A DNA stretch of 22,746 nt, taken from Irineochytrium annulatum. Taxonomy: Eukaryota; Chytridiomycota; Chytridiomycetes; Chytridiales; Chytridiaceae. Numbering within the stretch: the stretch's first letter is position 1; every line of letters starts with the position of its first letter. The position numbers and the translations under genes were made by a program. Shown piece after piece: positions 1 to 8,951 of this stretch. The stretch lies in the NCBI GenBank assembly GCA_027600665.1, contig JADGJL010000394.1, positions 1-22,746 on the forward strand, read 5' to 3'. The notes under the pieces are model-generated. The model worked only from the letters and a program-made list of their open reading frames with translations. It was not told where the DNA came from and searched no databases.

Positions 1-201
1 CTCCAAGTTGCGCACCGGACCCTCCAAGCCCCGGCGGCCCCTGCCCCACCGGTGAAGCCGCCAGCCGGCCGTTCATCCCGATCCCTGGCGGGCCTTGACT
101 AACTGGGGAAGCCGCCGGCCGACCATTGAAACCCATCCCCGACGTGCCCTGCGCGCCGATGGAGCCTAAGGGCCGCCCATTCATCCCTATCCCCGGCGGC
201 G
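1..201 (-). repeat. 54-bp (18-aa) Gly/Pro tandem repeat array in gene 1
   Basis: On the minus strand the gene 1 frame reads successive 18-residue units beginning G-I/M/L-G-M/F-N-G-R-P/L and ending S-Q-G-P-P or similar. Matching DNA (GGCCGNNCAT...ATCCC on the plus strand) recurs every 54 bp near positions 63, 117 and 171. A further degenerate unit reaches the window edge, so the total number is unknown. Confidence 0.75.
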
Positions 202-2993
202 GGACGCCAATGAAGCTTCCGAACGGCCCGGGCGCAATCGGCGCCATGACGGGCACAATGCCCGCCCCATGGGGCTGCCCGAGCGGGCCCGACGCGAACA
301 GGTTGTAGTCGCCGCCGCTACCATCCATCCCTGGCGGCCTGGTCGGCGGCGCGGGGTTGTTGTTCCTCGCCGCCACGGCGCCCGACAGCGCCATCTCGAG
401 CTCATCGACCCGCCTCGTGAGCCGGTCAATCATATCCCTCGCGTTTTGCTGGCTCCGCGCGTGCTCCTCCGTTGCATTCTGGTGCTGCTGGCGAAGATGT
501 TGGATCTCGTTCCTGAGCGGGGCGCGGATCTCCTCAATGTCCTGTGCTGTCAAACGCAACGGGGCAGGCGTGGGCGGCACGGATTCCGTCCGGTGGCCGT
601 TGATCGAGTTTACATCGCGCGCTGTCGGATGAGCTGGCACGGGTGCAGGGATGGGTCGCTCGCTGTCGGTCGGGTGGACGAGGGCTAGTGACGGGGTAGA
701 CCGATCGCCGACTGTCGAGCGAGCGGGGATCGGTGCAGGGGCGGGTCGACCGACCGGTACCTCAACTTGCTGCTCCTCAGCGACAAACGAGTGAGCGGGT
801 GCTACCACCGGGTCGCGGTGCTTGACTGGATCGTTCGGCGTGGGAGTCGATTCAGCAAAGGAAATCCCGCGCTTGACTGTCGCGTGCGTGGGGGAGATCT
901 CGGCCGACTCCACGGCCACGCTATCCGGCTCCACCTCATCATCCTCATCACCTGCAACGCCATTGCCCGCAGCCGCCGACGCCTTCTTGCCTTTCTTCTT
1001 CTTCGCTTTCGCCTTCCCCATGCTACCCTCAGCCAGCGTCGTCGGCTTCCCGTCTGAGGCCGCCCTAATCGCCTCCCAAGCCATCAAGCCATAAAGGACC
1101 CGGTTCAGCTCCGCACGACCCTTTCGAATACCCTCCCCAATCCTCGCCCGGACCTTTGCCCTCTCCGCCTTAAAAGCCTGTCCTCCTCCTTCGCCCCCAC
1201 CGGCGAACTCGGCCATCAGAGCATTCCGCGCCGCCGTCCCAATAAAAATCCTCGCGGTCTCCCAGGCCTCCAAAACACACTTGGCAAGCTTGAGCACCAT
1301 CACCTCCCTGCCCACAGGCCTCAACCTCCCTACAAAATCGCCGGCGCACCAGCTGCGCCACTTTGAGACCTCGTCCTCAAGCTCCTTAACCTTCTTTTTA
1401 AACTCTCGATTATTCACCCGCTCGATCCGCCCGCGTGCCGTCGCGGCGACCCCTGCGCTATTGCCCCTATACAGCCTCTCGAGCTCATCCATCCGCGCCT
1501 TCACGCTCCCCCACCGCTCGAGCGCGGCCTTAGAGTACCCACCCAGCGCGGAATCGATCGATGCGCGCTCGAGCGCGAGCCAGTCGGTGACAGCGTACCT
1601 CTCTGCTCGGAGTGCCGCGACCTTCGACCCATCGTCCGCGAGCGTCCGCATCCTCGCGGCCAGAACCTCCACGCTGCTCCCACAGCTCGCCTCAAACTGC
1701 GCCAACGCGTCCCGGAGCTCCGCGGCGCGTTGCTCGATGGTCGTCGTTGCCCGGAGCTGGACGTTCGCGAAGGCCGTCATGGCGTCGTACCAGACGGCGT
1801 CGGCATCCTCGAGCGTGATGGACGACGCACGCTTGACGACCCTCTCGGTCCAGCGCTCGTCGAACGAGGTCGGCTGGCCGTCCGTTGTCGCGGCCTTTAT
1901 GGCCTTGCCGAGCTTGGCCTGGTCGCGGAGTTCGCGGCTGCAGGATTCGAGGTGGACGATGGCAGCAAGGATCGAGCGGACAGGGTCGGCAAAGATATCG
2001 ACGGACTCGACGAGGGGCTTGCGGTAGCGGTCGATGAGGGAAGAGAGGCGGTCGTTGTAGGCCGATATGTCGAGCTCGAGGCTCTTCACGGTCGCGACAC
2101 TGGATTTCGAGAAAGAGGAAGATATCATTTTAAACGAACAATGATACAAAGGAAGACGGTACATACGTGAGTGTCTGCGCATGCTGCTGCTTGCGCATCT
2201 CCTGCTGCTGCGTAGTCAACACCTTGATCTTCTCCAACGGCAACACAAGCCCTGTCCCGACCCTCTCGACCGCCTTCAGGACATGCGGGTGATCCGCGTC
2301 CACCGGCGTCGTCGTGGCCACGTCCTCCAACCCCGCCCAATCGCTCATCGTCACGGCTAGCAGCTCATCCGCAGCGCCATCACCCAGCGTCTCGCTAACG
2401 CTGGACGCTAACCGCCCGCTGACGAGCGCCGCGAGGTCCTCCGCCCAGTCGCCGCGCACAACGCCCTCTTGTTCCGAGTCGCCGGCCAGCACGCGCGCCT
2501 CGAGCGCCTTGATCGCGTGCTTCCATTCTTGAACACTGATGGCGGCCGCGGAGACCGGCGACGCGGGACGAGCGGGGGAGCCCGGTCTCCCTCCCTTCTT
2601 CTTCCTCTTCGCCCCGTTGGCCGCGCCAGCAGCAGATGTCGCGACCACGGCTGCCGGCACCTCCGCGTCCCCGTCCTCCGCCCAGTCGCGCTTCAACACC
2701 AGCATGACCCACTCCTTCACCGCAGGCGACAGGGCCTGGGGCAAGCCCTTCGCCAAGGCAGGACTGGCATTCGCGCTTGGGCCGAGGGTGGCGTTGGTGA
2801 TGAGCTGATGCACGATAGGGGACAGTTTGTTGATTTCGCGCTGGACATCGACGATGTCCACTCGAAGCGTGCCGCTCTCGCCGCTCCTGGGGACAGCCAC
2901 AGAACCGGAACGGGAGTCGGCGGGAGGTTGGTGATGAATAGCGACGAGGAGCCTGATGGCTCGGTCGACGTCGAGGGCGTCGTTCTTGGACAT
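1..2993 (-). CDS. Large hypothetical coiled-coil protein with Gly/Pro-rich C-terminal repeats (3' end off window)
   Basis: I do not recognise a family. Exon 1 is 2993-2167, an intron of 67 bp (2166-2100; donor GTATGT, acceptor CCAG, phase 2) follows, and exon 2 is 2099-1 and still open at the window edge, giving about 975 residues. The start at 2993 has a strong context (CCACCATGTCC); in-frame ATGs further upstream lie in a less protein-like stretch. Residues 1-275 are mixed helical with a basic patch (KRKKKGGRPGSP) near residue 130. Exon 2 begins with long charged amphipathic helices, then a lysine-rich run (KAKKKKGKK, about residue 634) that could be a nuclear localisation signal, a Pro/Ala-rich linker, a coiled coil at about 790-840 (many Q/E/R, QHLRQQHQNATEE), and from about residue 906 an 18-residue Gly/Pro repeat. 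Only one intron interrupts it. A scaffold or nucleic-acid-associated role is conceivable but not shown. Confidence 0.75.
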
Positions 2994-3328
2994 GGTGGGA
3001 GAAGGAAACTTGAAGATGGCTTGTAAGAAAATGGAGAAGACAAATCTCTTACCACCAGCCATCAGCCGATTGCATAGGAGTGACGAGCTGCATTCCATCC
3101 TGCACATATACATAAGAAACGGTTTATCATGGTAGACGATGGGATTTGCCAACGTTCAGCAAGATGATTGCGCGTATCAAAGGCTCATTATTTATTTGAT
3201 TGAAATAGCGTGCTATTATTGCAATTCGAGCGCTGTTCGTAAAGAACTAATCTATGAGGAGAAGAAACACTTGGCCGTGGGGCCGAATAACTTGCAGCAA
3301 GCGGAACTGGAAGAAGGTCGAAACCAGC
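2994..3328. other. Intergenic: promoter side of gene 1 and 3' side of gene 2
   Basis: No supported gene. It holds the 5' flank of gene 1 (minus strand) and the downstream flank of gene 2, including a candidate poly(A) signal for gene 2. An in-frame minus-strand extension of gene 1 exists here (ATGs near 3110) but starts in poorer context and is not preferred. Base composition is more AT-rich than the genes. Confidence 0.6.
3191..3196 (-). promoter_or_regulatory. Candidate poly(A) signal AATAAA for gene 2
   Basis: The plus strand reads TTTATT, so the minus strand has AATAAA about 130 nt beyond the gene 2 stop codon. Placement suits 3'-end processing, but the motif can occur by chance in AT-rich DNA. 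Confidence 0.45.
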
Positions 3329-4567
3329 TCACAGGTCAGTGAGGCAGATGCCGCCGACTTGGCTGACCTATATGCAATATACGCGTGAGTAAAGGCAACG
3401 ACAGAGGGTATCGAAGTAGAACTTACGGGCAGCTTCTGGTGCCTGCGCGGCTTGCACAGAAGGCCGGTCTGGCATACGGGCGGGAACTTGATGTTGCCAC
3501 CGCAGCTCTCGTTCGTTCTGGCGAGCGTGAGGCAGGTCCCGCCGATGTCGGCCGGTTGGAGCTGGTCGACTGGCATGAAGCCGCCGTGGGACTCGCGGAC
3601 GCAGGTTAGTCCCGAGGGGCAAACTGCGGCGTCGGCAATGTTGCCGCCGCAGGCCTGACCGAGGTTGGCGACCTTCTTGCAAAGGCCGCTAGCGTCGGAC
3701 TGGTTGGGGGGAGAGGTGATGACACACGAGAGGCCAGAGGCGCACTGACGGCCGATGAGGCCGCCGCAAAACTGGTTGATCGCGGCACCAGCGAGACGGC
3801 AGACGCCCGTCGCGTCGGCGGCGGAGGAGGTGATGATGCACTCGAGGCCCGAGTCGCAGGTGATGCCCGCGATGCCGCCGCAGGTCTGACCGAGCTTGGC
3901 CGCGTTGACCTTCTGTTTACCGAAGGTGGCGAGTCAGCGAGGGAAGCAGAAAAGGAAAGGTTAACGCGCCCCATTACCTTCTGGCAGACGCCGGTCGCGT
4001 CAGCAACCGATGAGGTGATGATGCATTCGAGACCCGAGGCGCAGTGAAGGCCCGCAAATCCACCGCAGGTCTGCCCGATCTGGGCGCCGGTGTTCTCCTT
4101 CTCGCAGACGCCGGTTGCGTCAGCAACGTTCGAAGTGATGTGGCAGGTGAGGCCCGCGGCGCATTTAAGGCCCGCGAATCCACCGCAGGTCTGGCCGATC
4201 TGCGCGCCGCTGTTCTCCTTCTCACAGACGCCCGTCGCGTCGGCAACGTTCGAGGTGATGTGGCAGGTGAGGCCCGTGGCGCATTTAAGGCCAGCAAATC
4301 CACCGCAGGTCTGGCCGATCTGCGCGCCGGTGTTTTCCTTCTCGCAAACGCCGGTCGCGTCAGCAACGTTTGAGGTGATGTGGCAGGTGAGGCCCGAGTC
4401 GCAGGGAATGCCCGCGATGCCACCGCAGGTCTGCCCGGCGTGGGCGGGATTCCTCTGTTGCGGTAGGGAAGTTAACGAGAGTGGACGCGAAGTAATCGTG
4501 AGCGAGGACTTACGGCGTAGGCGGCCGAGGCGAGGAGGACGATGGAGGTGATCGCGGTGCCGAGCAT
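3329..4567 (-). CDS. Secreted cysteine-rich protein with eight four-Cys modules
   Basis: Four exons: 4567-4514, 4454-3978, 3912-3427 and 3367-3329, with introns of 59, 65 and 59 bp (donors GTAAGT, GTAATG, GTAAGT; acceptors ACAG, ACAG, ATAG), giving 351 residues. Exon 1 encodes exactly an 18-residue signal peptide ending A-Y-A. The rest is eight modules of about 40 residues, each with four cysteines in the pattern CGG-x4/7-C-x2-GL-x-C-x(n)-G-x-C, so 32 Cys in all. Modules 1-4 are almost identical (GQTCGGFAGLKCATGLTC); modules 5-8 drift, and the last ends ICLTDL-stop. The spacing recalls small disulfide-rich extracellular modules (CBM1-like or IGFBP-like knots), but aromatic residues typical of CBM1 are missing, so no ligand is claimed. 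Likely an extracellular or wall-surface protein, or an interaction/effector-type protein. Confidence 0.85.
3981..4440 (-). repeat. 120-bp-period intragenic tandem repeat in gene 2
   Basis: The plus-strand phrase CCACCGCAGGTCTG recurs at about 4060, 4180, 4300 and 4420, exactly 120 bp apart, and most bases between copies match. Each unit encodes one 40-residue four-Cys module, in frame on the minus strand. The copies in the next exon (3610-3912) follow the same plan but are much more diverged, so the array appears to have expanded recently at its N-terminal end. Confidence 0.9.
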
Positions 4568-4611
4568 TGAATGAGGTGAGAGGATGGGAGCCGACGCGCT
4601 CAACAAGCCAG

Positions 4612-4619
4612 TTTAAATA
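4612..4619 (-). promoter_or_regulatory. TATA-like element upstream of gene 2
   Basis: The minus strand reads TATTTAAA about 45-50 nt before the gene 2 ATG. This fits a TATA box with a very short 5' leader, as often seen for strongly expressed secreted-protein genes. Not experimentally supported. Confidence 0.4.
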
Positions 4620-4691
4620 GTCTTTCGACTAAGAAGTGCTAAAATTTTCGGGCTTCGTTGTGCGATGAAAAACAAGGGTTTGGCGCTTAAG

Positions 4692-4719
4692 CATGGAGTG
4701 GAATGCACTGCACTCCATG
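4692..4719. repeat. Perfect 9-bp inverted repeat (hairpin)
   Basis: CATGGAGTG at 4692-4700 is matched by its reverse complement CACTCCATG at 4711-4719, separated by 10 nt. It lies about 125 bp upstream of the gene 2 start. It could be a dyad binding site or chance. Confidence 0.5.
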
Positions 4720-4953
4720 GGTCCGGGTGGCTCATGGTATCCCGACGATGCCCGTGGAAACGCCACGTTCCTCGCTGTCGCTAAGGGTGTGGTCGACTAC
4801 AGCCGTTTACTCAACGGAGCGAGCCGGATCCACGAGGAAAAAAAGGGTTAGTCTCGGACCAAAACCAATTGCTTACTTAATAATTGCTGGACGTCGGACG
4901 CCAACATTGTTTGAGTTTTTGTTAATATCGAAATGAAGAAAAAAAAAGTACTA

Positions 4954-4959
4954 TTTATT
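4954..4959 (-). promoter_or_regulatory. Candidate poly(A) signal AATAAA for gene 3
   Basis: The minus strand has AATAAA about 85 nt after the gene 3 stop codon, within an AT-rich 3' flank. Position and sequence are both typical. Confidence 0.55.
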
Positions 4960-5042
4960 CCAAAGCTGCATTAACAACTAAACCGTCCAAAGAAAAAGAA
5001 CAAAACCCCACAGCGACTGGACCAAGTCCACCAGCGCGCTCC

Positions 5043-6306
5043 TCAGCCCGCCCTCTTGAACAAGTAATGCACAACACACCACTCTTGCCCGCCATCGTAA
5101 TTAAACAACTCCGCGACGGATAAGTAGAAGATCCTCCATCGCTGGAACCAAACCCTCGCGAGCTCGTGGCTCCCGTAGCATTCCTCCAGGATCGGCAGGG
5201 CCTGGACTTTGCAGGCGTCAAGGCGAGCGAGCCAATCCTCGGCGGTTTGGCCGTAGTTGCGGCCGTCGACAGTCCAGCGGTCCAGAACTGTTAGGTGTTG
5301 TTGGAAGAACATAAAGAGGTCCTGGGGTGGATACGAACGGGAGGTTTCGGTATTAGGTTTCACCGGTTCCGGCCAACAACTCAATAAACATACCTCACTA
5401 GGCATTGTCCCGCCCGTGAAGAAGTACTTTGCCATCCAGCTGTTGTCGTCCTCCTTCTTAAAGTCGTACGGCATGCTCTTGTGAGCGAAGACGTGGACAA
5501 ATAGCCGGCCGGTGTCGGGCTTGATCCAGCGCGAGACTTTCTCGAAAAGGGACGCAAAGTTCTTCATGTGCTCGAACATCTCGATTGAGACGACGCGGTC
5601 GAATCTTTAGCTCATTAGCAAGACAACATAGCCAGCGTGGAGTTACTCACGTCCTCGTGCCTTCAAACTGGAACGTATTGATATCCGCCGTAATGATCTC
5701 CAGATTCTTGATCCCCCTCCTCCCGCACTCTTCCATGATGTACTCCCTCTGCCCTCTCGAGTTCGAAACACCCGTAACTCTCGCCTTCTTGAACCTCTCC
5801 GCCAGATAAAGCGACAGCGAACCCCATCCGCACCCGAGCTCCAAGATGTCCATCCCATCCTCGATCCCCGCGCGCTCAACGTAAAGGTCCAGCATCGCCT
5901 CCTCGGCCTTGTCAAGATCACCTGGCGCCGCGGCTCCGTCCTCATAAAGGCACGACGAGTACTTCATCCGCGCGCCCAGATGCAGCTTGAAGAACGCCGT
6001 GGGCACCTCATAGTGTTGCTCGTTTGCCTCCTTCGTGTTGATCGCGATGGTCGCGCTCGCCCTCAGTCTGCGGACGTAGTCGAGTTTTGCCTTGTTGTTG
6101 CGCGTGATGGAGCCGAGGTCGCACTGCTGCTTGCGGCGGGAGAGGAGATGGCGGATGCCGCGGCGGAGGACGAAGTCTGGGACGTAGCCGGTGTCGAGGA
6201 TGGGCTCGTAGTAGGAGGCGAGGGAGCCGGAGAGGGAAGCGGGTTTCTTGACCAGGGCTGTCGGGGAGTCGGAGGAGGCCGGGTCGTGGAGGTCGTCGGT
6301 CGTCAT
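5043..6306 (-). CDS. Cyclopropane-fatty-acid-synthase / coclaurine N-methyltransferase-like SAM methyltransferase
   Basis: Three exons (6306-5651, 5604-5394, 5321-5043; introns 46 and 72 bp, the first with a GCTAATG branch site) encode 381 residues. The family (Pfam CMAS, PF02353) transfers a SAM methyl group to lipid double bonds (cyclopropanation) or, in plant coclaurine N-methyltransferases, to an amine. Visible motifs: YSSCLYED (116-123, the Cys-containing loop), SAM motif I ILELGCGWGS (154-163), IEMFEHM (226-232, matching the catalytic Glu of CFA synthase), LFVHVFAH (253-260), FFTGGTMPS (280-288) and NYGQT with the conserved Tyr (311-315). Overall wording (EMFEHMKN, FFTGGTMPS, NYGQT-EDWL) is closer to the coclaurine-N-methyltransferase-like branch than to E. 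coli Cfa. No signal peptide or membrane segment is evident. It is divergently transcribed from a COG2907 flavoprotein, which points to lipid modification, but the substrate is unproven. Confidence 0.92.
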
Positions 6307-6535
6307 GGCTAATATGAGAGGGAGTTACGTCCGTGAATGTTTCTTGTAGACGGCCGATTCTTCCGCAAGGCTTGAAACCGCGATCTTGAGAGTCTTTTCA
6401 CCAGCGATCCTTTGCGTGCCAGTTTCCCCGCCCATCGGCACGTAGGACGCTCCTATAAACGAAGCCTGTTTCGATCCCGGAAGACCTTTGTTCTTTTTGC
6501 ACTTGACGCGGCATTGCCGGATATCCATTGCGATT
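6307..6535. promoter_or_regulatory. Shared 229-bp bidirectional promoter region of genes 3 and 4
   Basis: The start codons of genes 3 (minus) and 4 (plus) face away from each other with only 229 bp between them, so both promoters must lie here or overlap the 5' ends. No clear TATA box is visible on either strand. Confidence 0.65.
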
Positions 6536-8571
6536 ATGACAGAACCGACGAAACCTCGGAGGGTCGCGATCATCGTACGTTATCCTATCCTTTACTGGTT
6601 GCTGTTTTTTCTTCACCTTCGTTATATGACCTTCGGACTTCACTAGGGGTCTGGTATATCGGGCCTGGCCGCCGCATGGCTGCTCGCGAGGCACAAGGAC
6701 AAGTTTGATGTGACCCTGTACGAGAGCGCAGACTATTTCGGGGGCCACACCCACACCGTCGACGTGCCGTCACTAAAGGACCCGAAAGCGAAGGTCGGCG
6801 TCGACACGGGCTTCATCGTGTGCAATCCTATTACTTGTAAGTTTGCTGCCATGCATGTATAAGGGGACGAGCAGTTCTGCTCCACTTCCCGTAGTCTGGC
6901 TACTGTATCCCTAACGCTTCTCTAACTCTCTAACAAAAGACCCAAATTTCCTCGCTTTCCTCTCGCACCTTTCCGTCCCCCTCGCGCGCTCCGACATGTC
7001 CTTCTCCGTCTCCCGCAACGAGGGCGAGTTCGAGTGGGCCGGCGACAACCTCAACACGGTCTTCGCGCAGCGGTCGAACCTCCTGCCCGTGGGCCACGGC
7101 CAAAATGGGGCGACATTCGGCATGTGGGGGATGATCACGGAAGTATTGAGATTTCACAAGCAGGCGGCCGGGATTGCGGAGGAAGCGGATGAGCTGCAGT
7201 TCAATGAAAAGGGCGAGGCTGTGAAGGAGGATGAGAGGAGGATGCACCCGATGGCGGGTATGACGCTGGGGGAGTTTTTTGAAAAGTTCGGATATTCAAA
7301 GTAAGTTTGGGCAAATCAATGTGGCTGATGACTTGATAGGTTTTTCTACCAAAACTATGTTCTTCCCATGACCGCCGCTATTTGGTCGACACCCGCCAAT
7401 ATGACGTTCGACAAGTTTCCCCTATTAACCCTGGTCCGGTTTATGAGAAACCACATTATGCTGCAAATTGGGGGCAGGCCGAAGTGGCGGACTGTCTTGA
7501 ACGGAAGGTGAGCAAGCGATGACTTTCTTTCACGCCGACCTCAACTCCCTTTTCGAAAGCCGGACTTACGTCGACGCCGTCCTTAAAACCCTCAACCGTT
7601 CCAAAACCCACCTCTCCACCCCTATCACCTCCATCACCCGCCACCGTTCCCCGACCGACGCCAACCACATCACCCACATAACCCTCACGACCGCCTCGGG
7701 AGCCACCTCCACCTTTGACCACCTCATCCTCGCCACCCACACCGACGTCGCCCTGCGCCTCCTCGGCGACTCCGCCACCGCCCAGGAGCGCCAACTCCTC
7801 TCCACGATCCCTTACGTCCCCAACGTCGCCTACCTCCACCGCGACGCCTCCTTGATGCCGAAGCGCAGACTTGCGTGGTCAAGCTGGAACTACCTTACGC
7901 GGCTGGATGATGAGAACGAGAGTCAGAGCATGTGTCTGACGTATTGGATGAATAGGCTGCAGCCGTTCGTGGATGCGGAGACGTACGGGGACGTGTTTGT
8001 GACGCTGAACCCGCTGAGGAAGCCAGCGGAGGGGACCGTTTTAGGAAAGTGGGAGTATGACCACCCCCTGTATTCACCGGATACAGTCAAGGCGCAGGAT
8101 GAGCTGGCGGGGATACAAAACAAACTCAACACGACCTTCGCAGGCGCTTGGACGAACTATGGGTTTCACGGTTCGTTTTTTGTGTCTTTTCATCCATTTT
8201 TTTCTGTTCCGTTTTAATGTTTGTGTGGAACAGAGGACGGCCTCACCTCGGGACTTCTTGCCGCGCTCTCCCTCGGCGCCGAGTGCCCCTTTCCCGTCGT
8301 CCTCAACGGCGGCTACCCGACCACACGCGCGCCACCGTCGCCGCCGCGCTGGGCTGTCGAGATGGGTGTCCGGCCGTACAAGCCCGCGCGCCCGCTCTAT
8401 TTGACGAAGGAAGATCGTGAGCGGGCTTTGAGAAGGGCCAAGGGACAGCTGGATACGCTGGCTGGTGGGAAGGTCAAAGCGGCGGGCGGCGGAGTGGCCA
8501 ATAGTATCGGTTGGGCCCTGGTCGTACTCGGGGTCGTTTTTGTGCTGTGGGCGAAGGGGCTGGTTGGGTAG
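6536..8571 (+). CDS. FAD/NAD(P)-binding amine-oxidase-like protein (COG2907 type), tail-anchored
   Basis: Six exons: 6536-6574, 6647-6836, 6940-7300, 7340-7507, 7560-8170 and 8234-8571, with introns of 72, 103, 39, 52 and 63 bp, encoding 568 residues. Exon 1 is 13 codons and ends just before the dinucleotide-binding loop GSGISG (14-19); Glu39 ends the second strand (VTLYE), followed by the FGGHTHT motif. Family signatures follow: AIWSTP, LNGSRTYV, FDHLILATHTD, WSSWNYLTR, CLTYWMNRLQ, VTLNPL and WTNYGFHEDGLTSG. The last 20 residues (WALVVLGVVFVLW) form one membrane span, suggesting a tail anchor with the flavin domain in the cytosol. In bacteria such proteins neighbour CFA-synthase-like genes, as here (gene 3). 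The reaction is not known; oxidoreduction of a lipid intermediate is an inference. The 39-bp third intron is unusually short but is needed to avoid a stop codon. Confidence 0.92.
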
Positions 8572-8951
8572 GCAGTGAGCTCGCCGCCTTCACCTGGATA
8601 TGTTACCATGGATTTTCATTTCTTCAAGCGTGCTGAGTTTGTTGCTATGGTTGTTCATTAAACGTTATCGACATTTTGGACGCGAAGAAAGCTGGTGCAT
8701 TTACTGCCCAATGTACTTTGGGACGTAGACGGCTTTGCCAACTCCGTCAAAGACCTGATCCACATCAAGTCTCAATAATCAATCGACCACCGCCGCGACC
8801 GCCCTCATTGCCGACGCCGATGTCAGTAGCCTGCACAGAGCTCGAATAACTGCGTAACACTCCATTCCTCCCAGCGTCGCAGCCCAACGAGATCGCCATT
8901 CGTGAGCAGCCGACGGCGTGCTGCTGAGACACCAACATCAGCGCAGCGCAG
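8572..8951. other. Intergenic: 3' flank of gene 4 and 5' flank of gene 5
   Basis: No gene supported. It contains an ATTAAA poly(A)-like signal and then a more GC-rich stretch leading to the gene 5 start. No TATA box seen. Confidence 0.6.
8657..8662 (+). promoter_or_regulatory. Candidate variant poly(A) signal ATTAAA for gene 4
   Basis: ATTAAA lies 86 nt after the gene 4 stop codon, the usual distance for a 3'-processing signal. This is the common single-base variant, so support is modest. Confidence 0.35.

Larger units (their letters stand above)
4568..5042. other. Intergenic between genes 2 and 3
   Basis: Promoter region of gene 2 plus the 3' flank of gene 3, both on the minus strand. It contains a 9-bp inverted repeat (4692-4719), an A-rich tract near 4937-4948 and the gene 3 poly(A) candidate. 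A 77-codon plus-strand reading frame here has no recognisable domain and is not called. Confidence 0.6.

Noticed and set aside
1281..2027. Plus-strand 248-codon open frame
   Set aside because: It is antisense to exon 2 of gene 1, has Ser/Arg/Ala-rich shadow composition and no domain; the minus-strand frame is continuous and has helical protein-like composition.
2994..3152. N-terminal extension of gene 1
   Set aside because: The frame is open upstream and has a few ATGs, but the ATG at 2993 has the best start context and the extension contains unusual Cys/Met/Phe-rich sequence.
3981..4440. CRISPR-like array
   Set aside because: The 120-bp units are contiguous, coding and without unique spacers; they are protein module repeats.
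4703..4936. 77-codon plus-strand frame
   Set aside because: No domain, and it overlaps promoter and 3' flank signals of genes 2 and 3.
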